DNA of 64,000 nt from Pseudomonadota bacterium (GCA_023440825.1 JAEXRL010000026.1:62001-126000), one strand, 5' to 3'; positions 1-8,819 are shown, counted from the first letter of the stretch. Program-made: numbers and translations. The notes: generated by a model not told the origin, from the letters alone.

Positions 1-157
1 GCGTTTAAGGTGGTCCAGCTTAGTGTCTTTAGGTAAAGCGCGTGAGTACTGGCAAGCACAAGGCTATACGACGGTTCAGTTAGGACCCGAGCAGACTGAG
101 CAGTTGCAGGCTTATGGGCCAGAGTCGTGCATGATGCGTAAGCCTTTATCGGCGTGA
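1..157 (+). CDS. C-terminal fragment of a possible GNAT-type acetyltransferase
   Basis: The reading frame beginning at base 2 is open and ends at TGA 155-157; the start lies outside the window. The visible 51 residues contain GKAREYWQAQGY and end with AYGPESCMMRKPL. This resembles the end of many GNAT N-acetyltransferases, where a Tyr-Trp and Gly-Tyr/Phe stretch is followed by a short strand ending in a Met-Arg pair. The acetyl-CoA loop is not visible, so the family call is weak. The stop codon directly abuts the stop of the convergent ABC permease gene, with no room for a terminator between them. Confidence 0.4.
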   Translation, partial: RLRWSSLVSLGKAREYWQAQGYTTVQLGPEQTEQLQAYGPESCMMRKPLSA

Positions 158-919
158 TTAGGGGCGCAGTCTATAGCCTGTTCTAAAAATAGTGTGCACT
201 ATCCCTAAGCACAGCAGCAGGAAAAGGGCTGTCATTCCTAGGCTTAGCCACACGGATACATCAGCGTGGCTAAAAAAACTCCAGCGAAAGCCACTGACCA
301 AATACAGCACCGGATTGACTAGGCTAACTTTTTGCCAAAATGCCGGCAGCATGTCAATAGAGTAGAAGCTACCGCCTAAAAAAGTTAATGGGGTAATGAT
401 AAGCATGGGAACAAACTGCAGCTTTTCAAAGTTGTCTGCCCAAATGCCAATAATGAAACCCAGTAAGCTAAAGGTAAATGCAGTTAGTACTAGAAAAGTC
501 AGCATCCATATAGGATGTTCAATGTGGAAGGGCACAAAAAACTGGGCCGTCAATAAAATGATAGCGGCCAAGATAAGTGATTTGGTCGCCGCAGCCCCTA
601 CAAAGGCTAAAGTTATTTCTAAGGGCGATACGGGCGCCGACAATATTTCATAAATATTGCGGGTGAAACGCGGGAAATAAATACCAAAGGCAGCGTTCGA
701 GACGCTGTGCGTGAGTACCGATAGCATGGTCAAGCCAGGCACAATAAAGGCCCCGTAGGGTATGCCTTCAATTTCATTAATGCGATTGCCTATGGCGGCC
801 CCGAAAACAATGAAATAGAGCGCTGTAGAAATAACAGGTGCCACAATACTTTGCAGCAGAGTGCGACGAGTGCGCGCCATTTCATAGCGATAGATGGCGT
901 TTAACGCGTTCCAATTCAT
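158..919 (-). CDS. ABC-2 type transporter permease (YadH-like)
   Basis: A 253-aa integral membrane protein of the ABC-2 permease family. It has a short cytoplasmic N-terminus (ALNAIYRYEMARTRRT) and about six hydrophobic segments. The region with FIVPGLTMLSVL and the aromatic FPRFTRNIYE motif is typical of the YadH/NodJ group, which moves lipids, polysaccharides or drugs outward across the inner membrane. Its ATG overlaps the TGA of the upstream ATPase gene by 4 bp (ATGA), so the two are translationally coupled and should form one exporter. The substrate cannot be told from the sequence. Confidence 0.88.
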   Translation of the reverse strand: MNWNALNAIYRYEMARTRRTLLQSIVAPVISTALYFIVFGAAIGNRINEIEGIPYGAFIVPGLTMLSVLTHSVSNAAFGIYFPRFTRNIYEILSAPVSPLEITLAFVGAAATKSLILAAIILLTAQFFVPFHIEHPIWMLTFLVLTAFTFSLLGFIIGIWADNFEKLQFVPMLIITPLTFLGGSFYSIDMLPAFWQKVSLVNPVLYLVSGFRWSFFSHADVSVWLSLGMTALFLLLCLGIVHTIFRTGYRLRP

Positions 920-1860
920 GCTTGCTCACCAGTAAGTTCAACAAAAATATCTTCTAAAGAGCGTTGTCGGGTTTGAATGTCGGCAATCTCGAGTTGTGCA
1001 GCATGCACGGCCTGTAGCGGTTGATCTAAGCCTAGCGAATTATCTTGGAATTGGTAGTGCAGTTCGGGGCGAGTGGGGTCTTGGCTGGGCTTGAGTTGCC
1101 ATCCATGAGCTTGTAAGTTAGTAGGTAATACGGCAAGTGATTGCGCTAAGGTAAGCACTAAGGTTTTTCCACCCAAGCGTTGCATTAAGGCTTGTTTGGT
1201 CTCGACGAGCTGTAATTGACCGCGATTAATAATACCAATGCGATCTGCCATTTCCTCGGCTTCTTCAATGTAGTGGGTCGTTAAGATAATAGTGACCCCT
1301 TGGCTGCGTAGCTTATGCACTAAGGCCCACATGCCTTGCCGTAAGGTGACATCAACCCCTGCCGTAGGTTCGTCCAGAAATAGAATTTCAGGCTCATGAG
1401 ATAGGGCTTTAGCAATGAGCACACGTCGTTTCATGCCCCCTGATAAGGCAATCAAAGGCTGGTCTTTTTTGTCCCACAAAGACAGGTCTTTTAAAATGCT
1501 TTCGATCAGCTCAGGGTTGGCCGCTTTTCCAAATAGCCCACGGCTAAAATTCACGCTATTCCAGACGGTTTCGAACGAGTCTGAACTGAGTTCTTGTGGC
1601 ACTAAGCCAATTTTGCTGCGTGCTTGGCGGTACTGTTTGACAATGTCGTGACCGTCAATGCTTACGCTACCAGAGCTGGGATTCACTAAACCACAAATAA
1701 TACTAATAAGGGTGGTTTTGCCAGCGCCGTTAGGCCCTAGTAAAGCAAAAATCTCGCCTCGCTGTATATGTAAATTAATGGGCTGTAAGGCTTGAAAACC
1801 CGAGGCGTAGGTTTTGCTGAGCTGCTGTATCTGAATAATACTATTTAAAGCGTCAGGCAT
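916..1860 (-). CDS. ABC transporter ATP-binding protein (YadG-like)
   Basis: The ATPase partner of the downstream ABC-2 permease. From the ATG at 1860 the protein is 314 aa, close to YadG length. It has Walker A GPNGAGKTT near residue 42, a Q-loop (VPQELS), the signature ALSGGMKRR, Walker B LFLDEPTAG and the switch His in TTHYIEEAEE. A C-terminal extension of about 90 residues, as in DrrA/YadG-type exporters, follows the nucleotide-binding domain. An in-frame ATG at 1914 would add 18 residues (MQCNAYSPC...) that do not look like the family. No strong ribosome binding site decides between the two starts. Confidence 0.87.
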   Translation of the reverse strand: MPDALNSIIQIQQLSKTYASGFQALQPINLHIQRGEIFALLGPNGAGKTTLISIICGLVNPSSGSVSIDGHDIVKQYRQARSKIGLVPQELSSDSFETVWNSVNFSRGLFGKAANPELIESILKDLSLWDKKDQPLIALSGGMKRRVLIAKALSHEPEILFLDEPTAGVDVTLRQGMWALVHKLRSQGVTIILTTHYIEEAEEMADRIGIINRGQLQLVETKQALMQRLGGKTLVLTLAQSLAVLPTNLQAHGWQLKPSQDPTRPELHYQFQDNSLGLDQPLQAVHAAQLEIADIQTRQRSLEDIFVELTGEQA

Positions 1861-1956
1861 AGAGAAGTCTAAAACTTTTGTGGATGTGCAGGGGGAGTAG
1901 GCGTTACACTGCATTGCAGTATGGCAGCCTTATGATCGCATGAAACACCAGCCAAT

Positions 1957-2493
1957 ATGAACTATTCCCATAATACCTTAACGCTCAGTGACGACGAGCG
2001 CACTATGTGCTTAGCATTAGAGCAGGCGCAACGGGCTTATGCTATAGGCGAGGTGCCTGTAGGGGCGGTCATTGTGGATCCACAAGGCAAGCTAGTGGCG
2101 CAAGGCTATAACCGCAGCATTATTGACCATGATCCCTCTCAGCATGCCGAAATGATGGCCTTGCGTGCTGCCTGTAAAACGGTAGGTAATTATCGTCTAC
2201 CTGGTTATAGCTTGTTCGTTACCTTAGAGCCCTGCTTAATGTGTTTAGGGGCCTTGCTGCACGCCCGTTTAGAGCGGGTAGTGTTTGGGGCCCCAGATCC
2301 TAAAACAGGTGTTTGCGGTAGTGTATTGTCCTTGCATGAGCACACAGGTTTAAATCACCAAACCTTGCTAAGCGGCGGTGTGCTAGAGTCCGAGTGTGCG
2401 AATTTATTGCGTCAGTTCTTTCGTGAACGCCGAACGCAACAAAGCTTGCTTAAACAGCAAGCTTTATTCGACGCAAATAAAGTGCAATCTTAA
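1957..2493 (+). CDS. tadA: tRNA-specific adenosine deaminase TadA
   Basis: TadA converts A34 to inosine in tRNA-Arg(ACG) so that one tRNA reads three codons; it is essential in most bacteria. The 178-aa protein has the zinc-deaminase signature: His63 and the proton-shuttling Glu65 in the HAE motif, and Cys93/Cys96 in EPCLMC. The GEVPVGAVIV and YNRSI segments are those of bacterial TadA, and the C-terminal RQFFRERR matches the tRNA-contacting helix. The gene is divergent from the ABC exporter operon, with under 100 bp between, and is followed 22 bp later by the LdcA-type peptidase gene. Confidence 0.95.
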   Translation: MNYSHNTLTLSDDERTMCLALEQAQRAYAIGEVPVGAVIVDPQGKLVAQGYNRSIIDHDPSQHAEMMALRAACKTVGNYRLPGYSLFVTLEPCLMCLGALLHARLERVVFGAPDPKTGVCGSVLSLHEHTGLNHQTLLSGGVLESECANLLRQFFRERRTQQSLLKQQALFDANKVQS

Positions 2494-2515
2494 TTTTCTT
2501 TTTTGGCCTTTCACC

Positions 2516-3457
2516 ATGACCGAGCATCACGCCCATCATCACGATGAGCATCACACATGTAGCCATTGTTCCCCTTCGGGTATTTATTTGTTTTCGCCTT
2601 CAGGCGCCATTACTGAGCCAGAGCGTGTGCAGTTGGCTTGTGAACGGCTGGCGGCTTTAGGATTCAAGACGCAGGTGGATGTGGATGCTTTGACGGTGTA
2701 CCAGCGTTTTGCAGGCACAGATGAACAGCGCCTGGCAGCTCTTGAGCGTAGCCTAAAACAAGAACACGATATTGTGATGGCTACACGTGGTGGCTATGGC
2801 GTCAGTCGCTTGCTACATCGTATAGATTGGCGGGCAGTAGCCGATAGCGGTAAGCGGTATGTGGGTTTTAGTGACATCACGGCTTTTAGTTTGGCCTTAT
2901 TAGCTCAAACAGGTGCTGTGAGCTATAGCGGCCCCACGGCAGTCGCGTATTTTGGTGCCGACGAGCCTGACGATCTCACCACTGAAATGTTTGCTGAAGC
3001 CATGCGGGGCGAGTTGGAGCTTTTTAGCTTTGAGGCGCCAGACGCGGATCCAGTTGATGAACGCGGCGTATTGTGGGGTGGCAACTTAGCCATGATAGTG
3101 TCCTTATTAGGCACCCCTTATTTTCCGCAGGTGGATCAAGGGATTTTGTTCCTTGAAGATGTGGGCGAAAGCCCATATCGCATCGAGCGCATGCTCAGTC
3201 AGTTGCTGCATTCTGGTGTGTTGGCTCGTCAAAAAGCGATTTTATTGGGCGCTTTTACGGATTATCGCCAGGTGGACGATGGTCATAATCTTGGCGCTGT
3301 CGTGCAATGGCTACGTAGCCAGGTTAAGGTGCCTGTCATTTGTGGCCTGCCTTATGGACACACCGATGTCATGGTGACCTTGCCTGTAGGGAAACAAGTG
3401 GGTGTTGCCACAGAAGATGGCCTTGCTTACTTGCTTATAGACGAACATCAGCATTAA
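2516..3457 (+). CDS. ldcA: Murein tetrapeptide (L,D-) carboxypeptidase, S66 family, with His/Cys-rich N-terminus
   Basis: LdcA-type serine carboxypeptidases remove the terminal D-Ala from murein tetrapeptides in the cytoplasm during cell-wall recycling. The 313-aa product shows S66 landmarks: ATRGGYGVSRLL, the nucleophile Ser119 in VGFSD, a Glu in FLEDVGESPYRIERML and a His in LPYGHTDVM. The start is set at the ATG at 2516; the frame is open further upstream but only inside tadA. The first 19 residues are unusual: seven of positions 4-13 are His, followed by CSHC, which resembles a metal-binding tail. No clear Shine-Dalgarno sequence is seen, so translation may depend on coupling to tadA, which ends 22 bp upstream. 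Confidence 0.85.
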   Translation: MTEHHAHHHDEHHTCSHCSPSGIYLFSPSGAITEPERVQLACERLAALGFKTQVDVDALTVYQRFAGTDEQRLAALERSLKQEHDIVMATRGGYGVSRLLHRIDWRAVADSGKRYVGFSDITAFSLALLAQTGAVSYSGPTAVAYFGADEPDDLTTEMFAEAMRGELELFSFEAPDADPVDERGVLWGGNLAMIVSLLGTPYFPQVDQGILFLEDVGESPYRIERMLSQLLHSGVLARQKAILLGAFTDYRQVDDGHNLGAVVQWLRSQVKVPVICGLPYGHTDVMVTLPVGKQVGVATEDGLAYLLIDEHQH

Positions 3458-3538
3458 ATTATGCTTAGGCACTAACTAAATTAGTAGACGCTTGATACAC
3501 TAGCAGGTTGTATTTAACTTTTTAGTGTATCTTTCAAA

Positions 3539-5137
3539 TTGATCTCCACCGCAAATCTTACTATCCAGTTTGGTGCCAAGCCACTTTTCGAGAATGTCAG
3601 CGTCAAGTTTGGCGAGGGTAATCGTTATGGCCTAATTGGGGCCAATGGCTCAGGAAAGTCTACTTTGATGAAAATCATTGGGGGCGACCTAGAGTCCAGC
3701 TCAGGCAACGTGGCCTTAGACTCAGGCGCTCGTTTGGGTAAATTGCGCCAAGATCAGTTCGCCTACGAAGACATGCGAGTGCTCGATGTCGTCATGATGG
3801 GCCACACTGAAATGTGGGAAACCATGCAAGAGCGGGACGCGATTTACGCCAACCCCGAAGCGAGCGAAGAAGACTATATGCGCGCGGCCGAGTTAGAAAG
3901 CCGCTTTGCTGAATACGATGGCTACACCGCCGAAGCACGCGCTGGTGAGCTATTGTTAGGTTTGGAAATCCCCATAGAACAGCATCACCTAAACATGAGT
4001 GAAGTGGCTCCAGGTTGGAAACTACGCGTTCTATTGGCGCAAGCCCTGTTTTCTAATCCTGATGTCTTGTTGCTTGACGAGCCTACCAACAACTTGGATA
4101 TCAACACCATACGTTGGTTAGAAGAGGTGCTGAACAGTTATCAGTGCACGATGTTAATCATCAGTCACGATAGGCACTTTTTAAATGAAGTCTGCTCACA
4201 TATGGCCGACTTGGACTATGGTGCATTACGTATTTACCCAGGTAATTACGACGACTATATGTTGGCAGCCATGCAGTCGCGTGAGCGTGCCATGGCCGCG
4301 AACTCGCGTGCTAAAGATCGCATTAGCGAGCTGCAGGACTTTGTGCGTCGTTTTTCGGCAAATAAATCTAAGGCACGCCAAGCCACTTCGCGTATCAAGC
4401 AAATTGATCGTTTGAAAGCAGATGCAATTGAGGTGAAGCCTTCTTCACGTCAAAACCCATTTATGCGTTTCGAACAGAAAAAGCCTTTGCATCGTTTGGC
4501 CGTCACGGTTGAAGGCTTAAGCAAATCCTACGACAGACCGATTATTCAAAACTTCTCTGCCATGATTGAAGCAGGTGAGAAAATCGCTATCGTGGGCGCG
4601 AATGGTGTAGGTAAAACCACTTTGCTACGTTTGCTGGCCGGTAATTTAGAGGCCGATGCAGGCACGGTAGTGTGGTCAGAAAATGCCGATATCGGCTATA
4701 TGGCGCAAGACGTGTCAGACGATTTCGAATGCCAGGATAATTTGTTTGATTGGATAGCCCAATACCGTCAAACAGGTGATGACGATCAGGCCTTGCGTTC
4801 TGTGCTGGGGCGTATGTTGTTCTCGGCTGACGATATTACTAAAGCTGTGCATGTATTGTCTGGGGGCGAGAAAAACCGCATGACTTTCTCGCGTTTGATG
4901 CTAGGCAGACATAACGTGATGTTGCTGGACGAGCCTACCAACCACCTGGATATGGAATCTATTGAATCGCTGCAAATGGCGTTAGAAAAATTTGCCGGCA
5001 CCTTGGTTTTTGTATCACACGATAGGGAATTTATCTCGGGTGTGGCAACTCGTATTATGGAAGTATTGCCCAATGGTCAGGTGCAAGATTACCGTGGTGG
5101 CTACGACGACTACTTGGCCTCCAAAGAGCAGGCGTAG
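3539..5137 (+). CDS. ybiT: ABC-F family ATPase, YbiT-like
   Basis: A 532-aa soluble protein with two ATP-binding cassettes and no membrane segments, closely resembling E. coli YbiT over its whole length. Examples are the opening ISTANLTIQFG, GANGSGKST, LLLDEPTNNLD, the ASSRQNPF-type linker region and the second cassette LLDEPTNHLDMESIESL. ABC-F proteins act on the ribosome; YbiT's exact role is not settled. The start codon is TTG (3539-3541), placed by alignment with the family N-terminus. The stop is 2 nt before the TTG of the next gene, so the two are probably co-translated. Confidence 0.93.
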   Translation: MISTANLTIQFGAKPLFENVSVKFGEGNRYGLIGANGSGKSTLMKIIGGDLESSSGNVALDSGARLGKLRQDQFAYEDMRVLDVVMMGHTEMWETMQERDAIYANPEASEEDYMRAAELESRFAEYDGYTAEARAGELLLGLEIPIEQHHLNMSEVAPGWKLRVLLAQALFSNPDVLLLDEPTNNLDINTIRWLEEVLNSYQCTMLIISHDRHFLNEVCSHMADLDYGALRIYPGNYDDYMLAAMQSRERAMAANSRAKDRISELQDFVRRFSANKSKARQATSRIKQIDRLKADAIEVKPSSRQNPFMRFEQKKPLHRLAVTVEGLSKSYDRPIIQNFSAMIEAGEKIAIVGANGVGKTTLLRLLAGNLEADAGTVVWSENADIGYMAQDVSDDFECQDNLFDWIAQYRQTGDDDQALRSVLGRMLFSADDITKAVHVLSGGEKNRMTFSRLMLGRHNVMLLDEPTNHLDMESIESLQMALEKFAGTLVFVSHDREFISGVATRIMEVLPNGQVQDYRGGYDDYLASKEQA

Positions 5138-5139
5138 CC

Positions 5140-5748
5140 TTGCCCAGTGTGCTGCAAACTTTACTGACCACAGAGCGCTACGAAGAGGATATTAAAAAAA
5201 GCCGCTTTTTAGCCCTAGCTGCGCCAATAGACAGTGCCGCTCAGGCACTGGATTTCTTTCATGCGCACAGTGTTCCTGAGGCGACGCATAATTGCTGGGC
5301 CTATAAAATTGGTCAAGAGTATCGTTTTAATGACGATGGTGAGCCCGGTGGTACAGCCGGGCGTCCGATTTTGCAGGCCATTGAAGGGCAGGGTTGTGAC
5401 CGGGTAGCCGTGCTAGTTATTCGCTGGTACGGTGGCGTCAAGCTCGGTACAGGTGGATTAGTACGCGCCTATGGCGGAGTAGCCGCCCAGTGTTTGCGTT
5501 TAGCCGAAAAACGCGACTTAATTCCCATGGCAGAGCTCAATTGTCGTTGCAGTTTCAGCGACATGGCTTTGGTGCAATCGCGTTTTGAGCAGTTTTCCGT
5601 GCAGGTGCAAAGTGAGTCCTTTGATGCTGAAGGGGTGAGCTGGTTATTAGCTTTACCTTGTGATCAGCACGCTGCATTCATGACCGCTTTTACCAATATG
5701 ACCCGTGGTCAGGGCGTCTGTGAGCCAGTCATTGAGGACAATGAATAA
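5140..5748 (+). CDS. yigZ: YigZ/IMPACT family protein
   Basis: A 202-aa protein of the IMPACT/YigZ family. The N-terminal domain contains YEEDIKKSRFLA, ATHNCWAY and the family hallmark DDGEPGGTAGRPIL followed by IRWYGGVKLGTGGLVRAY. A smaller C-terminal ferredoxin-like domain follows. The biochemical function in bacteria is unknown; the eukaryotic relative regulates translation through Gcn1. The start is a TTG two bases after the ybiT stop, which supports operon expression with ybiT. A gap of almost 300 bp with no recognised element separates it from the next gene. Confidence 0.9.
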   Translation: MPSVLQTLLTTERYEEDIKKSRFLALAAPIDSAAQALDFFHAHSVPEATHNCWAYKIGQEYRFNDDGEPGGTAGRPILQAIEGQGCDRVAVLVIRWYGGVKLGTGGLVRAYGGVAAQCLRLAEKRDLIPMAELNCRCSFSDMALVQSRFEQFSVQVQSESFDAEGVSWLLALPCDQHAAFMTAFTNMTRGQGVCEPVIEDNE

Positions 5749-6034
5749 TCAGTGAAACCCTCTATGTGGTAAGACATTGCTACAGATTAAGGCTGGCTTT
5801 ACGTGTGGAACTCTACGTTCTCTTAATCGGGTTAACTGGTTTTATATTTAGGTAAACCTTCATCTTCTCCGGGTTAACCTCAATTATTTTGATGGCTAAA
5901 CTACTTTACAGTAGCGCCTATTGTGAAAGAGTGCGCCTAATATTGTGGCGCCTGTATCGTATTGCTTCGGCCCATCAGGCCGACACCATCCTGATTATTG
6001 TTTCGACTTTTACCCTGTATTTTCTGGAGATCCC

Positions 6035-7330
6035 GTGAGTACTCAACATGGTACAGACCAAGTGTCTAAAGCTTCGCATAGGCGTGTGCTAATTGCGAGC
6101 TTGACCGGCAGTTCAATCGAGTGGTTTGACTTCTTTCTCTACGCTACCACGGCTGCATTAGTCTTTAATAAATTATTTTTCCCCTCGGATGACCCCGTAG
6201 TCAGTCTAATGCTGGCTTACTTGTCCTTTTCACTTACCTTCTTCATTCGTCCATTAGGCGGCTTTATCTTTGCTCACATCGGTGATCGTATAGGCCGCAA
6301 GCGCACATTGGTCATTACCTTGTCCCTAATGGGTGCCGCCACAGTGCTGATAGGTTTGTTACCGACTTACGAAAGCATAGGCGTGATGGCTCCAGTGCTA
6401 TTGATTTGCCTACGCCTAGTCCAAGGTATGGGGATAGGGGGGGAGTGGGGTGGTGCCTTGTTGCTGGCCTATGAGTATGCTCCTGAAAACCGTAAAGGTT
6501 TATTTGGTAGTGTGCCGCAAATGGGTGTGACCATCGGCATGTTGTTGGCCACGCTGGCGATGACCGTCATGAGTCAATTGCCTGACGAACAGTTTATGTC
6601 ATGGGGATGGCGTGTACCCTTTGTAGCCAGCGCGGGTTTAGTGCTCTTAGGCCTGTGGATACGTAATGGTATTGATGAGACACCGGCATTTAAAGAAGCT
6701 AAGCGCACCGGTGATGTGTCGCGCATGCCCTTGATTGAGACCTTAACCACACACAAACGCGAAGTGATGATTGCGGTGGGCGCCAAAATTGTTGAAACAG
6801 CACCGTTTTATATTTTCTCGACCTATGTCGTGAGTTATGCCACAGGAGCCTTGAGCTTTAGCCGTGTGGAAGTATTAAATGCGGTGACCATAGCAACCTT
6901 GGTGACAACCCTATGTATTCCCTTGATGGGCTTGTGGTCAGATTACATTGGTCGTAAAAAACTGTTTATTGGCGGTGCCATTATCATGGCCTTGTACGCC
7001 TTCCCCTATTTCATGATGCTCAACAGCGGCAGCTACTTCCTGCTGGTTTTGGCGACGGTATTAGGATTGGGTATTATCTGGGCACCCATTACTGCGGTAT
7101 TAGGGACGATGTTCTCTGAGATTTTTGCCACGCGTGTTCGTTATACCGGTATTACCTTGGGGTACCAGATCGGTGCTGCTTTAGCGGGTGGTACTGCGCC
7201 CCTTATTGCTACCTGGTTGATGAGCCGTTACGATGGTTCATGGGTGCCAGTAGCGGTATATATCGTACTGACAGCGATAATTTCTATTTTTGCCGTGGCT
7301 ACGGTAAGAGAGCAGGGGGCAGCTAAATAA
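6035..7330 (+). CDS. MFS transporter, metabolite:H+ symporter type
   Basis: A 431-aa, 12-helix major facilitator. The opening SSIEWFDFFLY is characteristic of the metabolite:H+ symporter subfamily (ShiA, ProP, KgtP, citrate and dicarboxylate carriers). It is followed by RPLGGFIFAHIGDRIGRKRTL (the loop 2-3 motif A) and VQGMGIGGEWGGA. A GTG at 6035 is chosen because TGGAGA sits 5-10 bases upstream; an earlier in-frame GTG at 5945 would add 30 unfamiliar residues. The stop overlaps the ATG of the next gene (TAATG), so transporter and cyclodeaminase-like enzyme are coupled and may share a pathway. The substrate is unknown; a cyclic imino acid or amino acid derivative is my guess. Confidence 0.88.
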   Translation: MSTQHGTDQVSKASHRRVLIASLTGSSIEWFDFFLYATTAALVFNKLFFPSDDPVVSLMLAYLSFSLTFFIRPLGGFIFAHIGDRIGRKRTLVITLSLMGAATVLIGLLPTYESIGVMAPVLLICLRLVQGMGIGGEWGGALLLAYEYAPENRKGLFGSVPQMGVTIGMLLATLAMTVMSQLPDEQFMSWGWRVPFVASAGLVLLGLWIRNGIDETPAFKEAKRTGDVSRMPLIETLTTHKREVMIAVGAKIVETAPFYIFSTYVVSYATGALSFSRVEVLNAVTIATLVTTLCIPLMGLWSDYIGRKKLFIGGAIIMALYAFPYFMMLNSGSYFLLVLATVLGLGIIWAPITAVLGTMFSEIFATRVRYTGITLGYQIGAALAGGTAPLIATWLMSRYDGSWVPVAVYIVLTAIISIFAVATVREQGAAK

Positions 7331-8268
7331 TGATAGTGATTGATCAGGCAAGTACCCAAGCATTGATGCCTTTTGAGGACTTGGTGCCTGCACTACGCAG
7401 CGCTTTTCAAGCGGATATCACTGTGCCTTTACGCCATAACCATACGATGCAGTGTGGTGATGAGCAGGGTATTATATTGATCATGCCTGCTTGGGATGCC
7501 AAGCAGTATATGGGCATAAAAACGGTTAATATTTTCCCTGCTAATCGTGATAAGGGCTTGCCAGGCCTGCACTCTACTTATTTGTTGTTTGATGGTACAA
7601 GCGGCCAGCCCTTGGCCAATATAGACGGTAATACGATTACTTCGCGTCGTACGGCGGCTGCCTCTGCTTTGGCAGCCGATTATCTAGCGCGTAAAGATGC
7701 TAGTCGCTTATTGGTCGTGGGCTCGGGGCAGGTTGCGGCCTACTTACCTGCCGCTTACGCAACAGTACGTGAGCTAAGCGAGGTCATGGTCTGGAATATT
7801 AATCCAGACAGTGCGCAGCGCTTAGTGCAGCAGTTGCAAGAGCAAGGCTTTAAGGCGCGTCATATCGAAGATCTAGATCAAGGGATTAGCCAAGCAGATA
7901 TTATTAGCTGCGCTACCTTGTCTGAACAGCCTTTGATCAAGGGCTGCCAATTACGCGCTGGCCAGCATCTGGATTTGATCGGTAGTTTTACACCGAAAAT
8001 GATAGAAAGCGATGCGGCGTGTTTTGCGGGCAATGCTGTATTTGTGGATACCGATGAAGCACCCATGAAGGCGGGCGATTTATTGGAGGCTTTTAAAGCG
8101 GGTAGTCTGCAGCCAGAAGATATTCAGGCTAATCTATTCGATCTGTGCGCAGGCAAGCATGCTGGCCGTAGTTCAGAGAGTGAAATTACTGTTTTTAAAG
8201 CAGTAGGTAATGCACTGGAAGATTTAGCCGCGGCCGTATTGGTATATCAGCGCTATCTAGATCAGTAA
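7330..8268 (+). CDS. Ornithine cyclodeaminase / mu-crystallin family protein
   Basis: A 312-aa NAD(P)-dependent member of the ornithine cyclodeaminase family. The Rossmann motif is LLVVGSGQVAAYL near residue 128. The substrate-side residues include KTVNIFPAN and TSRRTAAASALAADYL, and the acidic VDTDEAPMKAGDL segment is present. Family members include ornithine cyclodeaminase and reductases of pyrroline-2-carboxylate or piperideine-2-carboxylate (LhpI type). The length and AGDL segment fit the reductases at least as well, but I cannot decide. It is translationally coupled to the preceding MFS transporter by a 1-nt stop/start overlap, and a strong terminator hairpin follows. Confidence 0.85.
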   Translation: MIVIDQASTQALMPFEDLVPALRSAFQADITVPLRHNHTMQCGDEQGIILIMPAWDAKQYMGIKTVNIFPANRDKGLPGLHSTYLLFDGTSGQPLANIDGNTITSRRTAAASALAADYLARKDASRLLVVGSGQVAAYLPAAYATVRELSEVMVWNINPDSAQRLVQQLQEQGFKARHIEDLDQGISQADIISCATLSEQPLIKGCQLRAGQHLDLIGSFTPKMIESDAACFAGNAVFVDTDEAPMKAGDLLEAFKAGSLQPEDIQANLFDLCAGKHAGRSSESEITVFKAVGNALEDLAAAVLVYQRYLDQ

Positions 8269-8287
8269 GTGCTTGATGGCATAAACA

Positions 8288-8317
8288 AAAAAGCCGCTAC
8301 CTTGGTAGCGGCTTTTT
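8288..8317 (+). terminator. Bidirectional rho-independent terminator
   Basis: A perfect 13-bp stem (AAAAAGCCGCTAC with GTAGCGGCTTTTT) around a CTTG tetraloop. It is flanked by A- and T-runs, so it should work for both the cyclodeaminase-like gene ending at 8268 and the convergent thioredoxin gene ending at 8331. Confidence 0.85.
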
Positions 8318-8330
8318 GCCGGGCACAAGC

Positions 8331-8708
8331 TTAGTTGCTGGCACCATTGTTGGCTTGTGCTGCTATTTCAGCGTGCACTTGCTCCATATCCACGGCATTG
8401 ACTTGCTCGATCAGCTCATCAAGTTGGCTGGGGCTTAAGGCGCCCGAATGGGAAAACAAGAGTACGCGCTCACGAAATACCATAATGGTAGGAATGGAAC
8501 GAATACGCAGAGCTGAGGCTAGCTCTTGCTCTTCCTCGGTATTCACTTTGGCAAAAGTGATGTCGCTGTATTTTTCCGCTGCGGCTTCAAAAGTAGGGGC
8601 GAACTGACGGCAGGGACCACACCAAGGTGCCCAGAAGTCAATAATCATGGGTTTACCATCTTCGATAGCGGCCTGGAAAGTGCTTTCGGTCAGATCTATC
8701 GTGCTCAT
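8331..8708 (-). CDS. Thioredoxin
   Basis: A 125-aa thioredoxin-fold protein with the WCGPC active site (Cys30 and Cys33), IIDFWAPWCGPC context and the cis-proline segment RIRSIPTIMVF. It lacks the N-terminal zinc ribbon of Trx2/TrxC. It is slightly longer than TrxA (about 108 aa) because of a C-terminal tail rich in Ala, Glu and Asn. A GGAGG ribosome binding site lies just upstream. A terminator hairpin at 8727-8752 sits between the upstream purine permease gene and this start codon, so any trx transcript begun at the predicted promoter must pass through it. Confidence 0.92.
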   Translation of the reverse strand: MSTIDLTESTFQAAIEDGKPMIIDFWAPWCGPCRQFAPTFEAAAEKYSDITFAKVNTEEEQELASALRIRSIPTIMVFRERVLLFSHSGALSPSQLDELIEQVNAVDMEQVHAEIAAQANNGASN

Positions 8709-8726
8709 GTAAGAGCCTCCGCATTG

Positions 8727-8752
8727 AAAAAAGCGGCCGGGTAGCCGCTTTT
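8727..8752 (-). terminator. Rho-independent terminator of the purine permease gene, in the thioredoxin leader
   Basis: On the minus strand, AAAAGCGGC and GCCGCTTTT form a 9-bp stem with a 6-nt loop, followed by a run of six U. It lies 68 bp past the stop of the permease gene and only about 19 bp before the thioredoxin ATG. Confidence 0.75.
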
Positions 8753-8767
8753 GTTAGTCATGATTTT

Positions 8768-8796
8768 AGTGTACCCGTTTTTCTGTGCAGACCCAA
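8768..8796 (-). promoter_or_regulatory. Candidate promoter for the thioredoxin gene
   Basis: Minus strand TTGGGT (8796-8791), a 17-nt spacer and TACACT (8773-8768). The fit to the sigma-70 consensus is moderate. If used, transcription starts upstream of the 8727-8752 hairpin. Confidence 0.35.
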
Positions 8797-8819
8797 GTCT
8801 GACGGGGCAACATTAGGTA

